Assembly (NCBI RefSeq): GCF_001429065.1
Contig: NZ_LMIB01000001.1
Location: 588-64,587, forward strand
Length of the DNA: 64,000 nucleotides
Reading direction: 5' to 3'
Source of the DNA: Sphingomonas sp. Root710
GTDB taxonomy: Bacteria > Pseudomonadota > Alphaproteobacteria > Sphingomonadales > Sphingomonadaceae
The first letter of the stretch is position 1; each line of letters begins with the position of its first letter. This document shows, piece by piece, positions 42,408 through 53,457 of the stretch. The translations under genes and the position numbers were made by a program. The notes beneath the pieces are model-generated. The model was not told the DNA's origin. It searched no databases and saw nothing but the letters and a program-made list of their open reading frames with translations.

Positions 42408-43193
42408 TTGAGCAAGAGGCTGGACGGCAAGGTCGCGCTGGTCACCGGCGGAACGACCGGGATCGGGGCGGGCGCGGTGAAGCGGCTCGCGGCCGAGGGC
42501 GCCATCGTCTATTTTACGGGATCGAACGAGAGCGCCGCGGGCGATGTCTGCGCGTCGGCGCCCGGTGCGATCTTCAAGCCGCATCGTGTGCAGGACGAAG
42601 CGGGTTGGACGCAATTGATGGCGGAAATCCGGCGCGATCATGGCCGGCTGGACATCGCCTTCGCCAATGCCGGGATGGAAGCGGGCGACGGCAGCGTCGA
42701 GGACATCAGCCTCGACGGCTGGAACGCGATCGTCGGGGTCAACCAGACCGGCGTCATGCTCACCTTGCAACATGCGATCCGGGTGATGCGCGACAATCCC
42801 GAGGGGCCGACCGGATCGATCATCGTCAATTCATCGATGAACGCGCTCCGGGCGATGGGCAATTTCGTCGCCTATTCGGTGACCAAGGCAGCGGTGGTCG
42901 CGCTCGCCAAATCGGCGGCGGTCCATTGCGGTAACCAGGGCTACCGCATTCGCGTGAACGCGATCCTGCCGGGCGTGGTTGAAACCGACCTGATCCGCGG
43001 CGTGATCGATCGCGCGCCGGACCCGGCGGCGGCCCGCAGGCAGTTCGAAGGCATGGCGCCGATGAAGCGCATGGCGCAGGTGGAGGAGGTGACCGGCCTC
43101 GTCGCCTTCCTCGCCTCCGACGAGGCTGCATTCATCTCCGGTGGCGAATATGTGATCGACGGCGCCACCACGGCAGGGACCATGGGCGTATGA
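42408..43193 (+). CDS. SDR family oxidoreductase (1 of 3)
   Basis: The protein has 261 residues from the TTG at 42408, giving MSKRLDGKVALVTGG, with GGGAG upstream at good spacing; an ATG at 42393 in the same frame lacks an RBS. The cofactor motif is TGGTTGIG, catalytic Ser is in IIVNSSMNAL, and Tyr/Lys are in VAYSVTKAAVVALAK. It is the first of three consecutive SDR genes, coupled by ATGA to the second. It probably dehydrogenates hydroxylated intermediates. Confidence 0.88.
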   Translation: MSKRLDGKVALVTGGTTGIGAGAVKRLAAEGAIVYFTGSNESAAGDVCASAPGAIFKPHRVQDEAGWTQLMAEIRRDHGRLDIAFANAGMEAGDGSVEDISLDGWNAIVGVNQTGVMLTLQHAIRVMRDNPEGPTGSIIVNSSMNALRAMGNFVAYSVTKAAVVALAKSAAVHCGNQGYRIRVNAILPGVVETDLIRGVIDRAPDPAAARRQFEGMAPMKRMAQVEEVTGLVAFLASDEAAFISGGEYVIDGATTAGTMGV

Positions 43194-44008
43194 GCAATGC
43201 TAATGATCGGCGAATGCAGGGCCGCGTCGCGTTCGTCACCGGCGGCTTGCGGGGCATCGGCCTCGCCATAGTCGAGCGTTATGTCGCCGAGGGTGCCTCG
43301 GTGGTCATCTCGGACCTCGACAAGCCCGATAGCAATATCGCGAGCGAGGTGATCGAACGGCTAGGCGATCATGCGAGCTACATCGCCGCAAACGTCACGG
43401 GCGAGGACGACTGGAAGCGCGCCAGCGACATGGTGCGCGAGCGCCATGGAAAGCTCCACATCCTCGTCAACAATGCCGGCACCGACCTGACCGGACCGGT
43501 CGAGAGCCTGTCGCTGCCGGACTGGCGCAGGATCATGGGCATCAACGTCGACGGCGTTTTCCTGGGCACGCGCGAGTTCGTGCCGTTGCTCGCGGAGAGC
43601 GGCAAGGAGGTTCGCGGCGGATCGAGCATCATCAACATCAGCTCGATCATGGGACTGGTCGGCTATGCCGAGACCTCGGCCTATAATGCCAGCAAGGGGG
43701 CGGTGCGGCTCTTCACCAAGGCGATCGCGATCGAGTTCGCGACCAAGAAGATGCCTATCCGCGCCAATTCGATCCATCCCGGCTTCGTCGTCACCCCGCT
43801 GATGCAGGCGGGCTTCCAGCGCTGGGTGGACAAGGGTTTCGCCGAACGGCCCGAGGATCTGATGGAAACGATGGCGGCAACCACGCCGGTCGGCCGCCTC
43901 GCAGATCCATCGGAACTCGCCGGTGCAGCCTTTTTCCTGGCCGGCGACGACAGCAGCTACATGACGGGGGCCGAGGTCGTCGTCGACGGCGGCTGGACCG
44001 CGCAATGA
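43190..44008 (+). CDS. SDR family oxidoreductase (2 of 3)
   Basis: The 272-residue classical SDR has TGGLRGIG (17-24), NNAGTDLTG, Ser in INISSIMGLVG, Tyr/Lys in SAYNASKGAVRLF and C-terminal YMTGAEVVVDGGW. An Asp-rich VVISDLDKPD after strand 2 suggests NAD rather than NADP. It overlaps the previous gene by four bases, and the third SDR follows 10 bp later. Confidence 0.92.
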   Translation: MSNANDRRMQGRVAFVTGGLRGIGLAIVERYVAEGASVVISDLDKPDSNIASEVIERLGDHASYIAANVTGEDDWKRASDMVRERHGKLHILVNNAGTDLTGPVESLSLPDWRRIMGINVDGVFLGTREFVPLLAESGKEVRGGSSIINISSIMGLVGYAETSAYNASKGAVRLFTKAIAIEFATKKMPIRANSIHPGFVVTPLMQAGFQRWVDKGFAERPEDLMETMAATTPVGRLADPSELAGAAFFLAGDDSSYMTGAEVVVDGGWTAQ

Positions 44009-44018
44009 GGATCGACGC

Positions 44019-44798
44019 ATGACGATTGCCCTGAACGATGTGGTGGCCGTGGTAACCGGCGCGGCGGGCGGCATCGGCCGCGCCGTCGTCCAGGCGATGA
44101 AGGCTGCCGGCGCGACCGTCATCGCGACCGATCTTACCGATCGGGCGCCCGGCGCCGGAGAGGATGAATATCTCCGGCACGACGTCACCAGCCGCGCCGA
44201 CTGGGATGCCGTCGCCGCGCTCGTCGAAAGCCGCCATGACCGGCTCGACGCGCTCGTCAATCTGGCGGCGATATCGATCGTGACCAAGTTCGAGGACACT
44301 GCGCTCGCCGAGTTTCACCGCGTGAACGCGATCAACGTCGACAGCGTCATCATCGGCACGCAGGCCATGCTTCCCTTGCTGCGCGCCGGCGGGCGGGCGC
44401 GGCCAGGTGGCGCCTCGATCGTCAATTTTTCGAGCGTCGGCGGGCTTCGCGGTGCGCCCTTCAATGCGGCCTATTGCACCAGCAAGGCGGCGGTGAAGAT
44501 GCTGTCAAAATGCCTTGGCGCCGAGTTCGCGGCGCTCGGCTACAATATCCGGTGCAACAGCGTTCACCCCGGCGGCATCGAAACGTCCATGCTAGGCGGA
44601 ATCATGGATCGCTATGTCGAACTGGGCGCGGCCCCGTCACGCGCGACCGCCGAACAGGCGGTGATCGCCGCCCATCCGATCGGTCGCCTCGGACGTCCCG
44701 ACGAGATGAGTGGCGGGGTGGTGTATCTGTGCTCGGACGCCGCAAGTTTCGTAACCTGCTCCGAATTCGTCATGGACGGTGGTTTCTCGCAAGTCTGA
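44019..44798 (+). CDS. SDR family oxidoreductase (3 of 3)
   Basis: The 259-residue classical SDR has TGAAGGIG (13-20), IATDLTDR (Asp: NAD preference), Ser in VNFSSVGGLRG, Tyr/Lys in AAYCTSKAAVKML, and C-terminal TCSEFVMDGGFS. It ends the three-gene SDR operon. An AT-richer gap of more than 400 bp follows and no T-run hairpin is seen. Confidence 0.91.
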   Translation: MTIALNDVVAVVTGAAGGIGRAVVQAMKAAGATVIATDLTDRAPGAGEDEYLRHDVTSRADWDAVAALVESRHDRLDALVNLAAISIVTKFEDTALAEFHRVNAINVDSVIIGTQAMLPLLRAGGRARPGGASIVNFSSVGGLRGAPFNAAYCTSKAAVKMLSKCLGAEFAALGYNIRCNSVHPGGIETSMLGGIMDRYVELGAAPSRATAEQAVIAAHPIGRLGRPDEMSGGVVYLCSDAASFVTCSEFVMDGGFSQV

Positions 44799-45240
44799 CC
44801 CGATGGTTTTTGTCCATTGAGTTGAGGCTGGGTTGCCAGGGCGATCAGCACTGAATCCGATAATTTCCCTTACTACTTAATCATAGACAATATTCGTTTT
44901 CGGCATTCCGTCATTTGAATGATGATTTCGAACCTGTCTAAGACACCGTTATCTCTATATATTATGAGATTTGCTATCGATGCGGCCATTGTCTGTGTGA
45001 GATGAAGGCAGCCCGAGCGGTCCATTGTAATATTCAATATGGATGGTAGTCGGTCATCGTCATCCACAGCGGCATCCCAGAATCGTCGCCGACGAGAGGG
45101 GCTTTCTTGACGAAGTTCACAGGCCGTCACGCCATCGGGCAATCGACACTCGCGGCAGCCGTGACCGCTGAAGGACGGGCGCGAGCGTCATCGTCCGGAG
45201 CCCGGACTCGAAACTCTCTCTCCTTGCCAGGGGGCCATGC
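44799..45240. other. AT-richer intergenic gap without recognised gene
   Basis: This 442-bp stretch separates the catabolic region from the alcohol-oxidation region. Bases about 44860-45080 are clearly AT-richer than the surroundings (for example TATCTCTATATATTATGAGA at 44950-44969). An 89-codon minus-strand frame (45142-44873) has no RBS or family signature. The last 120 bp return to high GC and should contain the promoter of the hydrolase gene. It may be a remnant of inserted DNA. Confidence 0.6.
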
Positions 45241-46479
45241 ATGATGTCGCCCGAAACCGTTGGCTTTTCGACCGAGCGGCTGAAGCTGATCGATGCCGCG
45301 TTTCAGGCGGAGATCGACGCGGGCCACTATGCCGGTGTCAGCCTGACGGTCGCTCGTCATGGCAAGCCGGTGAAGTCGCAGAGCTATGGCTTTCAAAGCC
45401 TGGAGACGCGCGCCCCGCTGCGGGAGGACGCGATCTTTCGTATCGCCTCGATGACCAAGCCGGTCGTCGGTGTGGCGATGATGATCCTCTATGAAGAGGG
45501 CAAGTGGCAACTCGATGATCCGATCACCCGGTTCATTCCGGAGTTCGCCGACCTTCGCGTGATGGAAGGCGACGAATTGGTCCCCCTCCGGGGGCCGATC
45601 ACCATGCGCGACCTGATGCGGACCACCGCGGGTTTCGCGACGGGGTCGGGCGCGGGGGCGTACAATCCGAAGGTCGATGCCATGTACGCCGCCGCCCGGC
45701 TTTGGGACAGCACATTGGACGACATGATCTCCAAACTCGCGAAGCTGCCGCTCGAAGCCCAGCCGGGCACATGTTTTCGCTACGGCCTCCAGCAGGAGAT
45801 CCAGGGCGAAATCATCAAGCGTATCACCGGCCAAGGGCTCGATAGCTTCATGGAAAGCCGGATCTTCCAGCCTCTGGATATGCGGGACACCGGATTCGAC
45901 GTCGCGCCGAACAAGCTCGAACGGCTCCCTCCGACCTATGTCATCGACGGCAATCTCGAGCTCAGACTCGCCGAGAACCAGTCATCCTTTCCGTGTTTGA
46001 TCGGAGTCGCGGCTGGAGAGAAGCCCAAATTCCTGCTGGCGGTCGGCGGTCTCTATTCGACGGCCAGGGACTTCATGCGTTTTGCGCAGATGCTGGCAAA
46101 TGGGGGTGAACTCGACGGAGCGCGGATATTGTCGCCTCTCAGCGTCGCGTTGATGACCGGCAACCTGCTGCCCGATGGCGTGCCGCTAAGGCTGCTGACG
46201 CCGATCGAGGGCGTGGGCTATGGGATGGGCGTCGGCGTGCTGCTCGATCCCGCGCGCGCACAATATCATGGTGGGACGATCGGCAAAGGCTCCTACTATT
46301 GGGGAGGGCTGTACGGCACATGGTTCTGGGTCGATCCGACCTATGACGTCGTTGTCGTGGGGATGGTCCAGCAACTCGGCGCCAGCGCACCCTTTGGCGG
46401 CGTCGCTTATCCGGTTCCGGAGCTCCGCTCGCTGTCGCGTACGCTGATATATCAAGCGCTGGTCGATCCTGCGCTTTAG
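45241..46479 (+). CDS. Serine hydrolase, class C beta-lactamase fold (EstB-like esterase)
   Basis: The 412-residue protein has the SxxK motif SMTK with Ser70 and Lys73 and a Tyr motif ([10 protein letters not shown], Tyr near 181). A late [14 protein letters not shown] block near 344 replaces the KTG triad. This is typical of family VIII carboxylesterases rather than true beta-lactamases. No signal peptide is visible, so it is probably a cytoplasmic ester- or amide-cleaving enzyme. The start ATG (45241, with a second ATG next to it) follows AGGGGG. No close operon partner is visible. Confidence 0.88.
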   Translation: MMSPETVGFSTERLKLIDAAFQAEIDAGHYAGVSLTVARHGKPVKSQSYGFQSLETRAPLREDAIFRIASMTKPVVGVAMMILYEEGKWQLDDPITRFIPEFADLRVMEGDELVPLRGPITMRDLMRTTAGFATGSGAGAYNPKVDAMYAAARLWDSTLDDMISKLAKLPLEAQPGTCFRYGLQQEIQGEIIKRITGQGLDSFMESRIFQPLDMRDTGFDVAPNKLERLPPTYVIDGNLELRLAENQSSFPCLIGVAAGEKPKFLLAVGGLYSTARDFMRFAQMLANGGELDGARILSPLSVALMTGNLLPDGVPLRLLTPIEGVGYGMGVGVLLDPARAQYHGGTIGKGSYYWGGLYGTWFWVDPTYDVVVVGMVQQLGASAPFGGVAYPVPELRSLSRTLIYQALVDPAL

Positions 46480-46609
46480 CTGGCCAGTCCCGATGGTTGA
46501 CGGTGGATACCATGCAAGGGCGAAATCGCGACCGGAGCGATAGCGGAAAATACTCCAAGGCTTCATTCTACGGGCGATGACCGAATCGCCGACGCGTTGA
46601 CGACTTTCC

Positions 46610-46629
46610 GACCTAAGGTCCAATTGCCC
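46610..46629 (+). promoter_or_regulatory. PQQ-regulon box A, upstream of aldehyde dehydrogenase
   Basis: GACCTAAGGTCCAATTGCCC lies 54 bp before the aldehyde dehydrogenase ATG. It is the best copy of a motif found five times in the alcohol-oxidation region (others at 56059, 57469, 58499 and 59958). Confidence 0.75.
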
Positions 46630-46683
46630 GCTTTCCCCGATTGGCGCTTGATGCGCGTCGACAAACTCACCCGGGAGAAAGTG

Positions 46684-48204
<1,521 letters not shown>

Positions 48205-48263
48205 GGTCGCTGGGCGGCGCGTCGCTTTACGTTCCCCTGATCCTGTCGCGCCGCGTTCCTGAC

Positions 48264-48298
48264 GACGGGCACCTTCTCGGGTGCCCGTCGATTTTTCG
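48264..48298 (+). terminator. Terminator-like hairpin after aldehyde dehydrogenase
   Basis: The stem is GACGGGCACC (48264-48273) with GGTGCCCGTC (48280-48289), a 6-base loop, then GATTTTTCG. It lies just before the DUF779 ribosome site, so it may be an attenuator or partial terminator between the two genes. Confidence 0.8.
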
Positions 48299-48313
48299 TT
48301 CAAGGAGAGGCGC

Positions 48314-48712
48314 ATGGCCACCCCGCCGCGCATAATGACTACCGCAGAAGCTGACGCGCTGATCGCGCGGCTCACCGCGCTCCATGGTCCGCTGATGTTC
48401 CATCAATCCGGCGGCTGTTGCGATGGTTCGGCCCCGATGTGCTTTCCGCTCGGCGAGTTCAAGACCGGCGGGCAGGACGTGTTGCTTGGCCATGTCGCCG
48501 ATGACGTGCCCGTCTGGATCGGCGCGGCGCAGTTCGAATATTGGCGCCATACCCAGGTGACGATCGACGTCGTGCCGGGGCGCGGCGCGGGGATGTCGCT
48601 CGAAAGCCCGGAGGGCATGCGCTTCATCGTTCGTTCGCGCGTGTTCAGCGACGAGGAGAGCAGCGCGCTCGAGGCCGCGGGCGAACCGGCGCGCGGTGAC
48701 GGACCGCGATGA
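48314..48712 (+). CDS. DUF779 domain protein
   Basis: The 132-residue DUF779 protein has a conserved Cys-rich turn FHQSGGCCDGSAPMC (about 33-47) and a C-terminal VTIDVVPGRGAGMSLESPEG block, as in the small protein that commonly follows aldehyde dehydrogenase genes. Its function is unknown; an accessory role for the dehydrogenase has been supposed from this linkage. The start at 48314 follows AAGGAGAGG. Its end overlaps the DUF3422 gene by ATGA. Confidence 0.9.
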   Translation: MATPPRIMTTAEADALIARLTALHGPLMFHQSGGCCDGSAPMCFPLGEFKTGGQDVLLGHVADDVPVWIGAAQFEYWRHTQVTIDVVPGRGAGMSLESPEGMRFIVRSRVFSDEESSALEAAGEPARGDGPR

Positions 48713-50022
48713 CGATAGCCTTTCGGGAGCATCCGCTACGCCGTCAGGTGGTCGGCGAAATGCACTTGCGCCGTTTCCCGTCGTTCAGCATCCCGGCGCA
48801 GATATTCCAGCTTTTCCGGCTGGTCGAACCAGAGCAGCGCGAGGCAGAGATCGCAGCGGTGGATCGCGATGGCGTGACCGCGCCGGCCGGCGCGCGGCAT
48901 CGCGAGCAGCGCTGGTCTGCAGAGGTCCGTACCGCCTGGGAAAGGCATAGCGAGGCAAGTACCGTCACGGTGGCGCTCACCGGATCCAGTCTTGGGGCGG
49001 CGCCGTGGACGCGTCCGGACAAGGGCCCTGCAGCTGCTGCGATCGATTGGGCGGAAAGCTTGCCTGGCGGCGCGGTCCGCGCGTCGCAATTGTTCATCGT
49101 CGCCGATGATTGTGCGGCCGAGCCGGTGTTGGCGGCGGCAGAGTTCAGCGCGTCGCATCTGGTATCGTGCCACATCGCCGGCGGAGCACGGCTTTGGAGC
49201 GACTTTCGCATCCACGCCGACGGCTACGGCCGCCTCGTGGTCGCCGCGAACGGGATGGCGACGGCAGATCTGATCCGGGTGGTTCAGAGGGTGCAAGAGC
49301 TCGGCAATTACCGCAACCTCGCGCTGCTGGGTCTGCCCGCAGCCCAGGCCGCGTGGGGCGATGTCGACCGGATCGAGCGCGCGCTGGCGGCCTCCGGCCG
49401 ATCGCTGCAGGGGCGCGACCGTACCGACGACGAGCTGTTGGCTGATCTCGCCCAGCAGGCGGCGGATCTTCTGTCGCTCGCCGCCGCCTGCGATTATCGC
49501 ATGAAGGCGACCCAGGCCTACGCGCTGATCGTCGCCGACCGGCTGGCGGAGCTTCGCGCGACGCCGATTCCCGGCTTCCAGTCGCTCGACGAGTTCACGA
49601 TCCGGCGCTTTGATCCCGCGATGCGCACCTGCGCCGCGCTGACGGAGCGGGTCGCCCTGCTGAACCAGCGCGCCGCTCAGCTCACCGCATTGCTGCGCAC
49701 CAGGATCGAAACCCATATCGAAAATCAGAATGCGCGATTGCTCGCGTCGATGGATCGAAGTGCCCGGCTGCAACTGCGCCTGCAGCATCTGGTGGAAGGT
49801 CTCTCGGCAGTGGCGATCAGCTATTATCTGCTGGGGTTGGTGGCCTATCCGGTCAAGGCCGCCGAAAAATGGCGGCCCGGCTTTTCGGCCACGTCGCTGC
49901 TCGGGATTTTCGCGCCGGCCATTCTCCTGCTGGTGTTCCTGACGCTTCGCCGGATGCGCCACCGGCTGATGGCCGGGCAGGCATCGATGTCGGATGACAG
50001 ACGCCATTCCGGCGATACATAA
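48709..50022 (+). CDS. DUF3422 family membrane-anchored protein
   Basis: The 437-residue protein begins FREHPLRRQVVGEMHLRRFP, with the family's WERHSEASTVTVAL block near residue 77. It has a coiled-coil-like middle and two C-terminal membrane segments (about 368-385 and 400-415: AISYYLLGLVAYPV and IFAPAILLLVFLTL). No biochemical function is established for this family. Here it is translationally coupled to DUF779 and lies between the aldehyde dehydrogenase and the sensor genes, so it may belong to the alcohol-oxidation system. Confidence 0.85.
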   Translation: MTIAFREHPLRRQVVGEMHLRRFPSFSIPAQIFQLFRLVEPEQREAEIAAVDRDGVTAPAGARHREQRWSAEVRTAWERHSEASTVTVALTGSSLGAAPWTRPDKGPAAAAIDWAESLPGGAVRASQLFIVADDCAAEPVLAAAEFSASHLVSCHIAGGARLWSDFRIHADGYGRLVVAANGMATADLIRVVQRVQELGNYRNLALLGLPAAQAAWGDVDRIERALAASGRSLQGRDRTDDELLADLAQQAADLLSLAAACDYRMKATQAYALIVADRLAELRATPIPGFQSLDEFTIRRFDPAMRTCAALTERVALLNQRAAQLTALLRTRIETHIENQNARLLASMDRSARLQLRLQHLVEGLSAVAISYYLLGLVAYPVKAAEKWRPGFSATSLLGIFAPAILLLVFLTLRRMRHRLMAGQASMSDDRRHSGDT

Positions 50023-50077
50023 GAATCCCAGAGAAAAACAGAATCCCAGAGTAAATGGGGGTGGGGAGACGAGGATA

Positions 50078-51211
50078 ATGGCACAGGCGATCTCTTTCGC
50101 TGCCAGTCATGCTGAAGCGCCCGATGGCGCCATGCGCGAGATCAGCGCGGCGATTGGTGACGAGGCGCTGGCCGGAGCGGTTGTCTTCTGCTCGCACCGT
50201 TATGATCGCGCCGCCCTGGCCCGCGCGATCAATCTCGCCAATGACGGAGTGCCGGTGATCGGCTGTACGAGTTCGGGCGAGCTGACCCGCAACGGCTATG
50301 ACGAAGGCAGCCTGACCTTCATCGGCTTCCCGCGCCGGGCCTTCCACTTCGTCACCCATTGCTTCGACGATCTCGAGGCGTTCGACCCGATCGAGGCGCG
50401 CGAGGCGGTCCGCAAGCTCGCCGCCGTGGCGGAACGCGACAGCCGGCGGCTGGGAGTCGATGTCAATCATGTCGCGCTGTTTCTCGTCGACGGGTTGTCG
50501 CATCGTGAAGAGCTGCTCACCATGACGATCCAGGAAGCGCTCGGCGACATTCCGCTGATCGGCGGTTCGTCGGGCGATGGCCTCGCCTTCCGCGAAACAG
50601 CGGTCTTTCATGGCGGCCGCTTTCATGGCCGTGCCGCGGTGGTCGCGATCCTCTCATCGGCCCGCCCGATGCACGTCTTCAAGGCGCAACATTATCGCCC
50701 CGGGGCCGCCAAGATGGTGATCACCGGCGCGATTCCCCAGTCGCGCATCGTCACCGAGATCAACGCCGAGCCCGCGGCCGAGGAATATCTGCGGCTGGCG
50801 GGCCATGCCGGCGAGGCGCTGGGCGTGTCTTTTTTCGCGGCGCATCCGCCGATGGTCCGCGCGGGCGGTGAATATCATGTCCGCTCGATCCAGAGTGCCA
50901 ATCCCGACGGCAGCCTGACCTTCTATTGCGCCATCGACGAGGGCATCGTGCTCACCGTGGGCGAGCCGGTCGACCGTATCGCCGGCATGGAAGCATTGTT
51001 CGGCGACATCCGGGAAAAGATAGGCGAGATCGACCGGATCATCGCCTTCGATTGCGTGCTCAACCGCATCGATGCGGAGCAGCGGCAGGTCAGTCGGGAG
51101 GTGTCCGCGCTCTATGGTGCCAATGGGGTGATCGGCTTCAACACCTATGGCGAGCAATATCACGCGCTGCACGTGAACCAGACCTTCAGCGGGCTCGCGA
51201 TCGGCCGATGA
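50078..51211 (+). CDS. FIST-domain sensor protein (NosP-like)
   Basis: The 377-residue protein has an N-terminal FIST_N domain (VFCSHRYDRAALARAINLAN, GCTSSGELTRNGY, LIGGSSGDGLAF) and a FIST_C domain in the second half (EYHVRSIQSANPDGSLTFYC, VIGFNTYGEQYHALHVNQT). In Pseudomonas, NosP is a heme-binding nitric-oxide sensor of this family encoded next to the hybrid kinase NahK. The arrangement is the same here, with ATGA overlap to the kinase gene. Heme or NO binding is inference. The ATG at 50078 follows GGGGAGACGAGG; a longer frame exists without RBS. Confidence 0.9.
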   Translation: MAQAISFAASHAEAPDGAMREISAAIGDEALAGAVVFCSHRYDRAALARAINLANDGVPVIGCTSSGELTRNGYDEGSLTFIGFPRRAFHFVTHCFDDLEAFDPIEAREAVRKLAAVAERDSRRLGVDVNHVALFLVDGLSHREELLTMTIQEALGDIPLIGGSSGDGLAFRETAVFHGGRFHGRAAVVAILSSARPMHVFKAQHYRPGAAKMVITGAIPQSRIVTEINAEPAAEEYLRLAGHAGEALGVSFFAAHPPMVRAGGEYHVRSIQSANPDGSLTFYCAIDEGIVLTVGEPVDRIAGMEALFGDIREKIGEIDRIIAFDCVLNRIDAEQRQVSREVSALYGANGVIGFNTYGEQYHALHVNQTFSGLAIGR

Positions 51212-53448
51212 GCAGGCCCGATCCTGACGAAACGGATATCGACGCGCTGCGGAACGAGGTGCGCAAGCTGCGCAAGATCAACGCGGCGCTGATGGATCGG
51301 GTCGAGCGATCTTCCGACATGGCCGGCAACGCCTTCTCGATGTTCGAGACGGCCATCTCGCTCGAAGCGATGGTCCGGGACCGCACTTCGGAGCTTGAGG
51401 ATGCGCTGGGCAAGCTGGCGCAGGCCAATGTCGATCTCGCCCAGGCGCATGGGCTGGCGGATGCTGCCCGGATGCGCCTGCGGGATGCGATCGAGTCGAT
51501 CAACGAAGGCTTCGCTTTGTTCGACGCGGATGACAGACTGGTGCTGTTCAACGAGGCCTATCTCAGTTTCTGGCCGGGTATCGTCGGCCAGATCCACGAA
51601 GGCATGAGTTTCGCGGACATGGTCCGGCTCGTCGCCCTGCACGAAAAGCCGGGCGGCTCGCTGATCGCCCCGGATCGATGGGTGTCGGACCGATTGGCGC
51701 GCCATGGCGTCGCCGATGGCGGGCATGTCCAGGCGCTCGCGGACGGCCGATGGGTACAGATCAACGAGCTGCGCACCAGCGAAGGCGGAATCGTCGGCAT
51801 TTACACCGACATTACCGAGGCGAAGGCCGAAGATGCCCGTGAGCGCGCGCGCGAACTGGCCGAACGCAACCTGATCCTGCAGGCAACGCTGGACAATCTT
51901 TCTGAGGGCGTCTGCGTGTTCGATGACGAGGGACGTCTCAGCGCCTGGAACGATGCGCTCCAGCGGCTTCTCGATCTGCCCGACGGGTGGAGCCAGCGCA
52001 TGTCGACCCATGCCGAACTGGTGGCCTGGTGCCGCACCCGGCTTGGCATGCGCGACAAGGGGTGCCTCGACTGGCGCGGTGATGCCCGAAATGCGGGGCG
52101 GATCAGTCGCCTCTGCCCCGCAGGTGCGCGCCGTTTCGAAGTGCGCAGCACGGCGATGGAACGGGGCGGGCAGGTGATCGGCTTCACCGACGTCACCGAC
52201 ATGCTGCACGCCCAGGCGACGCTGCGCGAAACCGCCGACACGCTCGAGCGGCGCGTCTCCGAGCGTACGGCCGAGCTCGTCGAGGTCAATCATCGGCTCG
52301 AGGGCGAGGTCGCGGAACGCCGCGCTATCGAGGCGGCGCTGCTCGAGGCCAAGACCGTCGCCGAAAAGGCCAATCTTTCCAAGACACGTTTCCTGGCCGC
52401 GGCGAGCCATGACCTGCTCCAGCCGCTCAACGCCGCGCGCCTGTTCGTCGCCGCGCTCGGAGACCGGCGGCTGGCCTTGCCGACGCGCGCGCTCGTCAGC
52501 CAGACCTCGACCGCGCTCGACTCGGTGGAAGATCTGCTGGAGGCGTTGCTGGAGATCAGCCGCCTCGACGCGGGAGCGATCCAGCCCGAGATCAGCGATT
52601 TCCGGCTCGATCGCCTGCTCGCGACGCTGCAGGTCGAATTCGCGCCTCTCGCCTTGTCGACCGGTCTGGATCTGCAAATCGGCGCGCAACCGCTATGGGT
52701 GCGCTCCGATATCCGCCTGCTGCGCCGCATGCTGCAGAACCTGCTCTCGAACGCGATCCGCTACACATCGGCCGGGTCGGTCACGCTGCTGTGCCGGGAG
52801 GAGGGCGATCGGATAGCGATCGACGTGATCGATACCGGACCGGGCATCCCGGCCGACAAGCAGCTGTATATTTTCGAGGAGTTCCGCCGGCTGGACGTTC
52901 GTCCGACCGGCAAGGGGCTGGGCCTCGCCATTGTCCGCCGCGCAGCCGACATGCTGGGGCACGATGTCCTGCTCCAGTCGGCGCCGGGAGAGGGGGCCTG
53001 CTTCACCGTCGTCGTGCCGCGCGGCACCGAACGCAGCGAGACCGAGGAGATCGAGGCGGGGGCAGCGCGCGGGCGATCGATGACCGGCCTGAAAATCCTG
53101 ATCATAGACAATGAGCGCAGCATCCAGAGCGGCATGCGCACGCTTCTGGGGGGCTGGGGCTGTGAGGTTTCCACCGCGGACGGCTATATCGAGGCGGTCG
53201 CCGAGATGGATGGCGGGCACCGTCCGGACGTCATTCTGGTCGATTATCACCTCAAGGACGGGGAAACGGGGGACGCCACCGTCGCCCGGCTGCAGGACCA
53301 TCTCGGCAGCGCCGTTCCGGCCATCATGATTTCCGCCGACCGGGGAGAGGAGTTGAAGGCGAGGATGGCGGGCCTTGGGATACCGCTGCTCAGCAAGCCG
53401 GTGAAACCCGCACAGCTGCGCGCGCTGCTGCGCACGATGCTGACCTAG
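51208..53448 (+). CDS. Hybrid sensor histidine kinase with PAS domains (NahK/ErcS'-like)
   Basis: The 746-residue protein has an N-terminal coiled coil (about 10-95), PAS-like domains near 96-210 and 225-330, and a second coiled coil to 390. A HisKA dimerisation domain carries phospho-acceptor His401 in AAASHDLLQPLNAARLF. The HATPase domain (NLLSNAIRY, DTGPGIP, GKGLGLAIV) is followed by a C-terminal receiver domain with Asp679 in ILVDYHL. No membrane segments are seen, so it is a cytoplasmic sensor. It is coupled to the FIST protein by ATGA. Kinases of this type sit beside ethanol-oxidation genes in Pseudomonas. It converges on a response regulator gene. Confidence 0.92.
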   Translation: MSRPDPDETDIDALRNEVRKLRKINAALMDRVERSSDMAGNAFSMFETAISLEAMVRDRTSELEDALGKLAQANVDLAQAHGLADAARMRLRDAIESINEGFALFDADDRLVLFNEAYLSFWPGIVGQIHEGMSFADMVRLVALHEKPGGSLIAPDRWVSDRLARHGVADGGHVQALADGRWVQINELRTSEGGIVGIYTDITEAKAEDARERARELAERNLILQATLDNLSEGVCVFDDEGRLSAWNDALQRLLDLPDGWSQRMSTHAELVAWCRTRLGMRDKGCLDWRGDARNAGRISRLCPAGARRFEVRSTAMERGGQVIGFTDVTDMLHAQATLRETADTLERRVSERTAELVEVNHRLEGEVAERRAIEAALLEAKTVAEKANLSKTRFLAAASHDLLQPLNAARLFVAALGDRRLALPTRALVSQTSTALDSVEDLLEALLEISRLDAGAIQPEISDFRLDRLLATLQVEFAPLALSTGLDLQIGAQPLWVRSDIRLLRRMLQNLLSNAIRYTSAGSVTLLCREEGDRIAIDVIDTGPGIPADKQLYIFEEFRRLDVRPTGKGLGLAIVRRAADMLGHDVLLQSAPGEGACFTVVVPRGTERSETEEIEAGAARGRSMTGLKILIIDNERSIQSGMRTLLGGWGCEVSTADGYIEAVAEMDGGHRPDVILVDYHLKDGETGDATVARLQDHLGSAVPAIMISADRGEELKARMAGLGIPLLSKPVKPAQLRALLRTMLT

Positions 53449-53457
53449 CGGAAAGCG

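Noticed and set aside
44873-45142. 89-codon minus-strand frame in the AT-rich gap
   Set aside because: It has no ribosome site and no family pattern, and crosses the base-composition boundary; kept only as a note in the gap entry.
45241-46479. True class C beta-lactamase (resistance gene)
   Set aside because: The KTG motif is not present in its usual form, and no signal peptide is visible; the pattern fits family VIII esterases better.
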